A DNA stretch of 64,000 nt, from NCBI GenBank assembly GCA_003598065.1, contig QZKR01000180.1, positions 62,001 to 126,000 of the forward strand, read 5' to 3'. Made by a program: the position numbers and the translations under genes. Below the pieces are notes generated by a model. The model made no database searches and was not told where the DNA came from. It saw only the letters and a program-made list of their open reading frames with translations. The stretch is from Myxococcales bacterium. GTDB lineage: Bacteria > Myxococcota_A > SURF-8. Positions 35,708 through 44,430 of this stretch are shown piece by piece (position 1 is the stretch's first letter; each line of letters begins with the position of its first letter).

Positions 35708-37900
35708 ATGCCGAAACGCAATGACTCGCCGAGCACCATGGGGGTTGCCATGCGCGTGTTGGGATTTGTCTGGTTGCTGTTCGCGCTTGCTGTCATGGCT
35801 TGCGAAGAAACATCCCTCCGTTTCGACGCCGGGGACGGCTCGGACGCCCCTGCCGGCGATGCCGATCTCGACCCGTCCGGCGGCGATGGCGATTCTATCG
35901 GCGACGGCGACGGGGAAGACGAGGTGGTTGAAAACGCGCTCCGTGTCGAACCGGAAACAATGAACTTCGGCGGTGTCATGCTTGGGGAGGAGCGTGCCCT
36001 AAGTGTGACCGTGGCTTGCGAGGGTACACGTTCCTGCCAGGTGGCTTCCGTGCGCCTGAGCGGTGATGACGCTTTTCGGATAGTAGGCTGGGAAGAATTG
36101 GAATCCGAGCCTCCCGCTATGCTTGCGGCTGGCCAGAGCGTGGCACTCAATGTTTTATTTAGGCCAGGCAGCGAAAACACCGAAGGCCAGCATCTTCTTG
36201 CACAATTAATTCTGACCGGGGGAGTTATAGGTGAGCCTGCAAGGACGTACACCGTCGAGTTGCTGGGCAAGGTGATTGGATTGAACCGCCCCTGTTTGGA
36301 GGTGGGATTCACCGTCGAAAATTCCGTTCTTACCGCCAGGATGACATGCGGCTCGCTTCATTCCGGAGAGCCGGCGCAGTTCCGACGCGAATTCATGTTC
36401 GGCAATTGCGGCGATGAACCTGTTACACTTGGCGATTTCCGTTGGCAGGACCATGCGCTGGACGAACCGCCCGACGTCCCGCGCCCCTTCGAGGCGGAGT
36501 TCGGGGACTATACGCTGGAGAGCGAGGAGACCTTCTATTTTGAAATTACCCTTACCCTTGAAGAGGTATGCTCCCAATTCAGTTCGGCGTTTTTCTTCCG
36601 GACCAACGCCACCAACATCACAGGGATGGATACGAACGAACACTCGTCCGGCGAGGAAATTAAAGTCGAGGTCGTATATTGGTGCGATACGGAACTACGC
36701 CTTGAAGTCACTCCCGATCCGGTGTCGTTGTCCGGCCTTGCGGGGTGTCCGACGACATCGAGCCTCATCCTATCCAATCCCAGTTGCGCGCCGCTGCGCA
36801 TCCTGAACGCCGAGACGACACTGGAAGGCGGGGCGTTCGAATGGCCGGATGCGCCGCCTTTCCCCATCATGCTCGACTGCGACGACAGCATCTGTTCGAC
36901 GGAGTTGTCGTTCAGCTATACTCCCGCCGCCGCCGGAACGTACGAGGGGCAAATCGCCTTCGCCACCGATCCGTCGCTGCCCGATCTCTCGCCGCTAGCC
37001 GTGCAGGCCACGGCGACCGACCGCATCGAGCGCGTCGATGCTTTTGCGCAGGACGCCGCGCCAAGGGCCGACGTGCTGTTTGCCGTCGATTGTTCAGGCT
37101 CGATGGCTGATGACGTCGAACTTGTCCTCGGCGGCTTCGCGGCGTTTTTCGCCGCCGCCGCGCAGCGGCAGGGCGACTACCAGTTTGCGATGATTTCAAT
37201 GGATACGGAGGACGCTGACGCGCGGGGCCGTTTCCTGGGCGAGCCGGCGATTCTGCCCAGCCAGGGCGAAGAGGCGCTGAGCCCGGAAGAGATTATGTCG
37301 CGGATGACCGACCGCATCCATGGCTGCGGCGGCAGCATCACGGAGGCGGGCCTGGAAGCGGTGCGGCTGGCGCTTTCCGAACCGCTGGTCAGCGGCCCCA
37401 ACGCCGGTTTTCTGCGCGATCGGGCGCGGCTCGGCCTCGTCTTCATCTCCGACGAAAACGATCAATCGCCTTCATCCTTGCAGAGCTATATCGATTTCTT
37501 CCTCTCGCTCGCCGGCGGCGATCGGCTGCGCGCCTACGCCCTGGTCGGCGATATGCCGGAGGGATGCCAGCGCGATCAGTTCTCGCAAGCCGAAGCCGGG
37601 GCGCGCTACATCGCCTTCCAGGACGCCGTCAATCCCGCCGACGTGGAGGGATTTTATTCGGTCTGCTCCGAGTCGTTCGCGGCGGTCTTCGAGGCGATGG
37701 CGGCCTCGCTTTTCGAGCTACCGCGCCGTTTTGCCTTGAGCCGCCCGGCGGACCCGGCGACGATCCGCGTATTTCTGAACGATGCCGAAACGGACGAATG
37801 GACATATGACGATGCCGCCGCCGCCATCGTTTTTACCGACGCGCCGCCGCCCGAGGCGGCGATCGAGGCGCGCTATCTGGATCGCTGCCCCGGCGAGTAG
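35708..37900 (+). CDS. ASH plus VWA-domain lipoprotein, copy 1
   Basis: 730 residues. A signal with VMAC (Cys32 counting from ATG 35708; a second start at 35750 would give a shorter signal), then a DGD linker (FDAGDGSDAPAGDADLD..., ~36-75). Residues ~80-450 hold ASH/choice-of-anchor-D-like Ig units. A VWA domain follows with MIDAS DxSxS (Asp461, Ser463, Ser465 in DCSGSM), a Cys-Gly-Gly loop (HGCGGSITEAGLEA) and DENDQS. The last ~60 residues form a small beta-domain (ADPATIRVFLN...WTYDD...IVF) shared with the next gene. Probably a surface adhesion or sensing protein that binds a divalent ion; partner unknown. Confidence 0.78.
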   Translation: MPKRNDSPSTMGVAMRVLGFVWLLFALAVMACEETSLRFDAGDGSDAPAGDADLDPSGGDGDSIGDGDGEDEVVENALRVEPETMNFGGVMLGEERALSVTVACEGTRSCQVASVRLSGDDAFRIVGWEELESEPPAMLAAGQSVALNVLFRPGSENTEGQHLLAQLILTGGVIGEPARTYTVELLGKVIGLNRPCLEVGFTVENSVLTARMTCGSLHSGEPAQFRREFMFGNCGDEPVTLGDFRWQDHALDEPPDVPRPFEAEFGDYTLESEETFYFEITLTLEEVCSQFSSAFFFRTNATNITGMDTNEHSSGEEIKVEVVYWCDTELRLEVTPDPVSLSGLAGCPTTSSLILSNPSCAPLRILNAETTLEGGAFEWPDAPPFPIMLDCDDSICSTELSFSYTPAAAGTYEGQIAFATDPSLPDLSPLAVQATATDRIERVDAFAQDAAPRADVLFAVDCSGSMADDVELVLGGFAAFFAAAAQRQGDYQFAMISMDTEDADARGRFLGEPAILPSQGEEALSPEEIMSRMTDRIHGCGGSITEAGLEAVRLALSEPLVSGPNAGFLRDRARLGLVFISDENDQSPSSLQSYIDFFLSLAGGDRLRAYALVGDMPEGCQRDQFSQAEAGARYIAFQDAVNPADVEGFYSVCSESFAAVFEAMAASLFELPRRFALSRPADPATIRVFLNDAETDEWTYDDAAAAIVFTDAPPPEAAIEARYLDRCPGE

Positions 37901-38014
37901 TTTTTCCAGATCGCCGGTTGGCGAGATCGGCTATTGTTTTTTGGGAGGGACGACCCGCTTGAATTGAGGCATCGTGATTGAGTTTCCTCCTTAACTGTTT
38001 TGTTGGAGGAAGAG

Positions 38015-40837
38015 ATGAAACACGCCATTCCGGTTACCGCTTGTCTCGTTGCGCTCCTGTTCTGCTCCTGCGGAAATTCGTCATCGCTCGATTTTGCGCC
38101 CGGCGATGGGGATACGGAGGCTGCGCCGGCCGACGGCGACAGCGAAACGGACGGGCCTCCGCCGGATGGCGATGAACCGCACTCGACATGCCCTGAGATA
38201 GGCGGCGACTATCTTGTGCTGAAAGAATGCGAATCAGTCGAATCGTTTGAGGGCTCAATCGTACAGGAAGAGAAAGAATGTTCATTCGTATTCGTTTTGG
38301 GGCGCGAGCGATTCGAAGGCGCATGGGAAGAGGAGCGGATTGTCCTGAATGGCCGCGTGCGCTGCGTGGAAACGGATACGCCATCCGCGGCTATGGTCTT
38401 CCTGTGCAGCGATGATTGCCGTCTATATCTGTATCCCTCCGAGGCGTTTGATGCGCAGGGCCAATTGAAAGTGGAGCCCGACCGGATCTGCACGCGCGGC
38501 GTTTGGCCGGGCGAGACGGCTACTTATTCCCTGACGTTGAGGGCAGAAAGCTCAGGGCCGCTGACCGTGATCGATTATTTTGCTTCGCCTTCCCTTGCGC
38601 CGTCGCTGAGCGTCGAACCTGCATCGATGACGCCGCCGCTGGCCATTCAGCCGGAGCAAGGCGTTGATCTGGACCTGGTTTATTCCCCCGGATTCCATGA
38701 GGTTCCAACGGGCGAATTCTGCTTCGTCGGGGATAGTTCGGAGAGTCCTCTGGCATGCGTGCAGTTTGGCCCATGCCCCGAACCCTTGATTGAAATAGAG
38801 CCGACTACCATTGATTTCGGCGCCGCGCCATTAGGATTCGAGAACGAGAAATATTTCATCATCAAGAGCGTAGGCGGAGCTGCGGCCCGTATCGTCGATA
38901 TTTCACTGGAGGATGATCAGAACGGGGCGTTTGTGCTGGGATCTTTCGACACGGTCAATTTTGAGGCGAAGCCGCCTTTCGATCTGGAGTCATCGTTCGC
39001 CAAACCGGTGTATTGCAAGTTCTCACCGAAGGAGGGCATCCACGAAGAAGGAAAAACCTATACCGGCCGGGGCAAGGTGGTGTGGATCAATAAAGATTCG
39101 GAAGAGGAGACAATCATCTTCTACCTGGTCGGCACGATCGCGGTTCTGTTGCCGCCCTGCCTGGAGGTTCAACCGCTGGACGGTTGGGTGAATTTCGGAG
39201 GAATAGGGGAGGCGCCGGGTCCAGGCATCAAGTTTGGCTATTCGCAGATCGGCGTCGTTAAGGAACGCGAAGTGACGATCCGCAACTGCGGCGACCAGCC
39301 GCTGACAATCTCCAGCATGGTCTGGCAAAACTCTTTCTTCGACAATCCGCCGTTTGCACAGCGAGCTTTCAGCGAAGATCCCGGATCGTTCCATGACTAC
39401 ACGCTGCGGCGGGGCGAGACGATTTACATCGCCATTTCTTTCCTGCCGCCGAACGAAGGGCTTCTCTACAGTTCCGGTTTCCTCTTCAACACCAACGCCG
39501 AGCGCTACGCTTGGCAGCCGGACGATACCCCGCCGCCCGATCCAACCCTGCCTGTGACGGTGGGCGTTTCCGGCATTGGCGCGCGGCGCGGCATCGAGGT
39601 GCTACCGGCAAAGCTCGACTTCGACGTGACAACGACTGACTGCTGCTCGCGACCGGGAGAATTGACCGTCTACAACATCGGCGACCTGGAATTGACGATC
39701 ACTGAAATTAAGATCGGGGCGGGTTCCGGCGAACATTTTGAATTGCTGGGTGTGCCGCCGCTACCGATAACGCTGGGCGGCGAGGGCAATCCGCAATCAT
39801 TCTCCTTCGAGGTGAGGTTCTGCGCCGAAGCCGAGGGGTCAGTGGAAGGTCGGGTGGAAATTTCCTCCAACGACGCCAACTCGGGGCAGTTCATCGTACC
39901 CCTCAAAGGCAACGGCACGACGGCGACGCATCAGCGCGACGAATTCCAGCAGGCGACGCACCCGATGGCGGATATCCTATGGGTCGTGGACTGTTCCGGC
40001 TCAATGAGCGAGGAGCACGACAAGATCAAGGACCAGACGAACGATTTCATCAATCAAGCCGTCGCTTGGGACGCCGACCTGCATCTGGCGCTCATTTCCG
40101 GCGATATTACAAGCGCGGTAGGTCACAAGGGCTTGATGCGCGGCAATCCGCCGGTGCTGGCCAATCGCGGGCCGGGGGCGATGACGCCCGACCAGATCAT
40201 CAGCGGTTTCAACAGCAAAGTTTCCGGGCTGTACAGCGACTGCGACGGCGGCGCTCGGGAGGCGGGCCTGGAGGCAGCGCACCTGGCGCTCTCGGAGCCG
40301 CTGATCAGTAACGAGAACGAAGGGTTCCTGCGGGGCGGCACCAAGCTGGCGATCATTTTCTTGTCGGACGAGGAAGATCAATCGGAGGACAATGTGCCGT
40401 TCTTCATCGATTTCTTCCGCTCGATCAAAGGCGCTCGAAACGTGAACATGCTGGAAATGTACGCCATCGTCGGCGACGCGCCGGAGGGCTGCCAGAGTGG
40501 CACGGGCAACGAAGCGCAAACGGCCAACCCGGGTCAACGCTATATTTTCGTCGCCGATGCCTGCAATCCGCATGACACCGAGCATTTCTATTCGATCTGC
40601 GCGGAGAACTACGCGCCGGTGTTTGATAGGCTGGCGGAAAACCTCTTCGCCTTGCGCAATCAATTTTTCCTTTCGCGGTTGGCCGATCCGGACACGATCG
40701 TCGTCACGGTGAACGGACAGACAGCGGAGGACTGGGAATACGACGAAGAAACCAACAGTATCGTTTTCCCGTGGGACGATCCGCCAGCGCCAGGCGCAGC
40801 AATAAGAGTGGATTACGACACGCTTTGCCTGCAGTAA
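38015..40837 (+). CDS. ASH plus VWA-domain lipoprotein, copy 2
   Basis: 940 residues, a paralogue of the preceding gene with the same order: lipobox CSC (Cys17/19), DGD linker (APGDGDTEAAPADGDSETDG), several ASH/Ig units (~150-640), VWA with MIDAS DCSGSM (Asp659), DCDGGAREAGLEA loop, DEEDQS, and a C-terminal mini-domain (ADPDTIVVTVNG...WEYDEETNSIVF). It is longer by about 200 residues in the ASH part. Start at ATG 38015 fits GGAGGAAGAG upstream. The tandem arrangement indicates duplication followed by divergence. Confidence 0.78.
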   Translation: MKHAIPVTACLVALLFCSCGNSSSLDFAPGDGDTEAAPADGDSETDGPPPDGDEPHSTCPEIGGDYLVLKECESVESFEGSIVQEEKECSFVFVLGRERFEGAWEEERIVLNGRVRCVETDTPSAAMVFLCSDDCRLYLYPSEAFDAQGQLKVEPDRICTRGVWPGETATYSLTLRAESSGPLTVIDYFASPSLAPSLSVEPASMTPPLAIQPEQGVDLDLVYSPGFHEVPTGEFCFVGDSSESPLACVQFGPCPEPLIEIEPTTIDFGAAPLGFENEKYFIIKSVGGAAARIVDISLEDDQNGAFVLGSFDTVNFEAKPPFDLESSFAKPVYCKFSPKEGIHEEGKTYTGRGKVVWINKDSEEETIIFYLVGTIAVLLPPCLEVQPLDGWVNFGGIGEAPGPGIKFGYSQIGVVKEREVTIRNCGDQPLTISSMVWQNSFFDNPPFAQRAFSEDPGSFHDYTLRRGETIYIAISFLPPNEGLLYSSGFLFNTNAERYAWQPDDTPPPDPTLPVTVGVSGIGARRGIEVLPAKLDFDVTTTDCCSRPGELTVYNIGDLELTITEIKIGAGSGEHFELLGVPPLPITLGGEGNPQSFSFEVRFCAEAEGSVEGRVEISSNDANSGQFIVPLKGNGTTATHQRDEFQQATHPMADILWVVDCSGSMSEEHDKIKDQTNDFINQAVAWDADLHLALISGDITSAVGHKGLMRGNPPVLANRGPGAMTPDQIISGFNSKVSGLYSDCDGGAREAGLEAAHLALSEPLISNENEGFLRGGTKLAIIFLSDEEDQSEDNVPFFIDFFRSIKGARNVNMLEMYAIVGDAPEGCQSGTGNEAQTANPGQRYIFVADACNPHDTEHFYSICAENYAPVFDRLAENLFALRNQFFLSRLADPDTIVVTVNGQTAEDWEYDEETNSIVFPWDDPPAPGAAIRVDYDTLCLQ

Positions 40838-40952
40838 CCACGACGATTACGCGCCGCTACGAATTACCTTCGTTTTCCCTGGAGCGATATCCCAGCCCCG
40901 TGTAAACTGATTGCGTCCTTGCAAACTCCACTTTCAAGCGCGAAGGAATCGC

Positions 40953-43694
40953 ATGCTGAAACGGCTTTTGGTAAATTTGGTTGCTCTTGCGTTCGGGTTG
41001 CTGGCTTTCGGTGTGTTTGGTTGTTCCGGCGGCGGCGACGATTCGGAAACGTCGCCGTTGGCGTTGGCCGAGGATGGCGAGTTGCGGCTGGCCGTCGTGC
41101 TTGAGGATTCGGCCAGCGGGCCGCTGCGCGAAGTCGCCGAGGATTTTCTCGACGCCTGCCGCCGAGTCGCCGGCGCGCCGGGCGGGAGGGTGGCTTTCGA
41201 GTCGGATGCGGTTGACAGTCCGTTGCGCGTGACCGTCGATTGGACGGATACGGGCGAACTGGATTACCGCATCTCCATTGATTCGCGGGACGGTGAACCG
41301 CGCGGCCTTATCGTCGAAGCGGCGACCGATGCCGGCATGATGCATGGTCTTTACGCCATCCTTGCCGACCTTGGCGTGCGTTTCTTTCATCCCGAAGAAA
41401 GTTACTACCCTTTGAATTCCAGGGCGACGCTGCCGACCGGCTACGGCGGCTCAACGCAATCGCCGCATTTCAAATGGCGCGGTTTCCACGAGCACACGCA
41501 GCACCCCATCGAAATGAGCGATTTTCTGCTGCGGCCCGGCGAGCCGGGCTTCCGCGATTATCTCTCGCGCTACATCCGCTGGCTGGCGCGCAACCGGCAG
41601 AACATGGCCTCCTTCCACATGCTCAAGACCGTGAACCTCGACGCCTGGCTGCCCTACATCGCCGACTATATCGAGGAGGCCAATAGCTACGGCGTGAACA
41701 TCGGCATGGTGATCGGCTTCGCCGACCAGCAGCAGAACGCCTTCCGGATGATCCGTGAGGACGTCGTCGATCCGGCGACGGGGGAAATGGTTCCCGAGGA
41801 CGAGCAGATCCGCCAAAGCCTCGACCGGCTCCTGGCCGCCGGCTTCAATTTCCTGGGTTTCCAGATCGGTACGAGCGAATTTTCCAAACCGGAAGACGCC
41901 CAGGCCTTGCACTGGCTGGACGTGGCCGTGTCATATCTGAAAACGAACTACTCCGACGTGCGGCCCTACGGTTGGATTCATACGACCTGCGACTTGAAAT
42001 CCGACGACGGCGGCTATTATTACCACATACCGGAAAAAGCCGATTCTTCCTTGGGCGCGTTCGTCCATACGACGATGTTCTACACGCTCGGACATCCCGC
42101 GCCGGTTTACGAGTGCGATAACTTCGACCACCAGCTCGATTTCATCGAGCGCAACGAGGGCAAGCGGGAACTCGTCTATTTTCCCGAAACGGCGTGGTGG
42201 CTAGGTTTCGACAACAACGCCCCGGTCGTCCTGCCGATCACCGGCTGGAGCCGCGATTACGACATCCGCCAGGTGCTGAAAGATCGCCATGTCGCCGGAC
42301 ACGTCACCTTCACCACCGGCCGCGAGTGGACCTATTGGATGTACGACCACTACCTGACGCGCGTCACCTGGGACGGTAAGACCTCCTGGTCGGAATACCT
42401 CGATTGGATCGCGCCGGTCTTCGGACCGGACGGCCAGGGTTTGGTCCAGGCGTTGAAGGATTGGACCGATTTGCAGGTGAAGCATTTCTACGAGGAGCAG
42501 CCGGAGATTTATTTTTACCTTGCCGGCGAACTGCCGCAGGACGAGATCGGCGCGCAGGCGGGCATCCTGGCGCGGCGTCCGAAGATCGCCTTCAAGGAAG
42601 TGCTCAACTACGACGCGGCGGTTTTCGCGGCATGGAAGGCGCGCGACTACGACATGCTGTCTCGCATGCGCGAGGAATACGCCGCGGCGTTGGAAGGACT
42701 GCCCGATGCGCCCGCCGACGGATCGGACCAGCAAAAAAAACTCTATGCCGAGGCGCGCAATGGTCTTGATATCTATCTGATGCGGCTGGACCATACGCTT
42801 GCTCTGTACGACGGCGTGATCCTGGCGAGGATATGGGCGGAGGAATCGAAAAGCGAGACGCCCGACGAGGCTGATCGCGATTCACTGTTGGCCGCCGCCA
42901 ATGACAAACTGGACGAAGCGCAAAGCATCGGCGAGAGCGCCATCGAGATTTTCACGGCGATGGAGAAACAATACCGCTATCCCGTGGAACTCCTCTGCCG
43001 CGAAAAACCGGAAACCCTGACCTCCTATCCTTACGGCTATCTCTACGAAACGAGCACCGGCTATTTCTGGACGCGCCGCGAACAGCAGCTCGCCACGCTG
43101 ATCGGCCAGACCTTCGGTACGTTACAGGAGGAATGGCAGACCGAACCCGAGACGCTTTTCTACACCGACGATAAAAAGACGCAGCTCACCTTTCCCGAAG
43201 ATCCGCTGGCCGGCGGCGTCATCAAAAGCTTCATCCCTCAGTTACTTTTTGGGCTCAAGGGCTACGATTCGGGTTCGGGCGCGCTGACGCTCGTGCTGGC
43301 TCAGGACTACAACGCTAACTTCAAGCCGGACCCGGAAAGCGAGTTGTCCATCCCCGGCCGGATCGATGGCGGAAGCTGGGAAGGCCGCGCCGAAGCCTAT
43401 ACCATCGTCGTTCACGACAGCGCCGGCGAAGAGATCGGCGCGCTCACCGTGATCGAACCGATCTTCGCTTTCGGCGTGACGATAAGCAGCGGAGCCGTCT
43501 CGGCGCTCGACGAGGGTTCGTTGACGGGGGAAATCACCAGCGCCGGCCTGATCGCGCTCATCATGTCCGTCGGCGGTATCGACGAGGAAGGGGCCGGCAA
43601 CCTGATCAAGAGCATTTACGGCTACGCGGCCGAGGAGCCGCTTCCGGTGCGCCTGTCGATGGCTTTTGCGTTCGAATTCGAGCGAGCGAATTAG
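40953..43694 (+). CDS. Lipoprotein with glycoside-hydrolase-like fold, function unknown
   Basis: 913 residues. Lipobox VFGC (Cys24). Residues ~45-150 resemble the small alpha/beta 'domain 2' found before the catalytic barrel in GH20/GH67/GH84-type glycosidases (ATDAGMMHGLYAILADLGVRFFHPEE). A barrel-like region follows (~165-520) rich in aromatic and acidic residues (FKWRGFHEHTQHPIEM, NFLGFQIGTSEF, GWIHTTCDLK, YFPETAWWLGFDNNAP). Catalytic acids cannot be assigned from sequence alone. The C-terminal ~350 residues are helical then beta-rich and unassigned. Start chosen at ATG 40953 in front of the signal sequence. Confidence 0.6.
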   Translation: MLKRLLVNLVALAFGLLAFGVFGCSGGGDDSETSPLALAEDGELRLAVVLEDSASGPLREVAEDFLDACRRVAGAPGGRVAFESDAVDSPLRVTVDWTDTGELDYRISIDSRDGEPRGLIVEAATDAGMMHGLYAILADLGVRFFHPEESYYPLNSRATLPTGYGGSTQSPHFKWRGFHEHTQHPIEMSDFLLRPGEPGFRDYLSRYIRWLARNRQNMASFHMLKTVNLDAWLPYIADYIEEANSYGVNIGMVIGFADQQQNAFRMIREDVVDPATGEMVPEDEQIRQSLDRLLAAGFNFLGFQIGTSEFSKPEDAQALHWLDVAVSYLKTNYSDVRPYGWIHTTCDLKSDDGGYYYHIPEKADSSLGAFVHTTMFYTLGHPAPVYECDNFDHQLDFIERNEGKRELVYFPETAWWLGFDNNAPVVLPITGWSRDYDIRQVLKDRHVAGHVTFTTGREWTYWMYDHYLTRVTWDGKTSWSEYLDWIAPVFGPDGQGLVQALKDWTDLQVKHFYEEQPEIYFYLAGELPQDEIGAQAGILARRPKIAFKEVLNYDAAVFAAWKARDYDMLSRMREEYAAALEGLPDAPADGSDQQKKLYAEARNGLDIYLMRLDHTLALYDGVILARIWAEESKSETPDEADRDSLLAAANDKLDEAQSIGESAIEIFTAMEKQYRYPVELLCREKPETLTSYPYGYLYETSTGYFWTRREQQLATLIGQTFGTLQEEWQTEPETLFYTDDKKTQLTFPEDPLAGGVIKSFIPQLLFGLKGYDSGSGALTLVLAQDYNANFKPDPESELSIPGRIDGGSWEGRAEAYTIVVHDSAGEEIGALTVIEPIFAFGVTISSGAVSALDEGSLTGEITSAGLIALIMSVGGIDEEGAGNLIKSIYGYAAEEPLPVRLSMAFAFEFERAN

Positions 43695-44350
43695 GGCCGA
43701 GCGATCGTCAACTCCAGCGCCGGAAGACCGGCGGCCTCCGCGTGCACGCGGTCGCCGTCCTCCAGCGGTCCCACGCCGGACGGCGTGCCGGTCATGAACA
43801 AATCTCCCGGCTCCAGCGTCATGAACTTCGAGACATAACTGATAAGCGCGGGAATGCGATACGTCATTTCGCGCGTGGAGCCGCGCTGCCGCTCGACGCC
43901 GTTGACGGAAAGCGCGAGCGTCAAATCGTGCGGATCGGCGACGGCCGAAGCGGGAACAAAGGCCGCAAACGGTGCGGCGTCATCGAAGCCCTTGGCCAGA
44001 TCCCAGGGATTGCCCACGGCGCGGTCGCGTTTCTGCCGCTCGCGCAAGGTCAGGTCGATGCCCACGGCGTAACCGGCGACCAGTTCCAAGGCCTGGGCCT
44101 CCGGGATATTTTTTGCCTGACGACCGATGACGAAACCAAGTTCCACTTCGTGATGCAGCAGCCCATACACTTGCGGGACCGCGAGCCGCCCGCCGCCCGT
44201 GTGCAGCGAGCCGTTTGGCTTGATGAAGATGATCGGCTCGCCGGGCGCCTCATGGCGTCCCATCTCGCGGTTGTGCGCCGCGTAGTTTTGGCCAATGCAA
44301 ACGATCTTGCTCGGTGTAAAAGTTTGCCCATTCAACGTGAAACAGGGCAT
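43691..44350 (-). CDS. Fumarylacetoacetate hydrolase (FAH)-family protein, acylpyruvase/oxaloacetate decarboxylase type
   Basis: A 219-residue single-domain FAH enzyme like YcgM/FAHD1. KIVCIGQNYAAHNREMG and PIIFIKPNGSL are family signatures; metal ligands are in HHEVELGFVIGR and GIDLTLRERQ, and GDLFMTGTPSGVGPL closes the active site. FAHD1-type members hydrolyse acylpyruvates or decarboxylate oxaloacetate. The short form and absence of an N-terminal extension fit this group rather than FAH of tyrosine catabolism. It follows phoR on the same strand at 80 bases and converges on the preceding gene with a 4-base overlap. Confidence 0.88.
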   Translation of the reverse strand: MPCFTLNGQTFTPSKIVCIGQNYAAHNREMGRHEAPGEPIIFIKPNGSLHTGGGRLAVPQVYGLLHHEVELGFVIGRQAKNIPEAQALELVAGYAVGIDLTLRERQKRDRAVGNPWDLAKGFDDAAPFAAFVPASAVADPHDLTLALSVNGVERQRGSTREMTYRIPALISYVSKFMTLEPGDLFMTGTPSGVGPLEDGDRVHAEAAGLPALELTIARP

Positions 44351-44430
44351 GGCGATAGCTCCCGTTTGTCGATTTTGCAGCGACTATGGCGTTGGAAACG
44401 AGGACTGTCAAGCGAGACGGAGAGGATATG

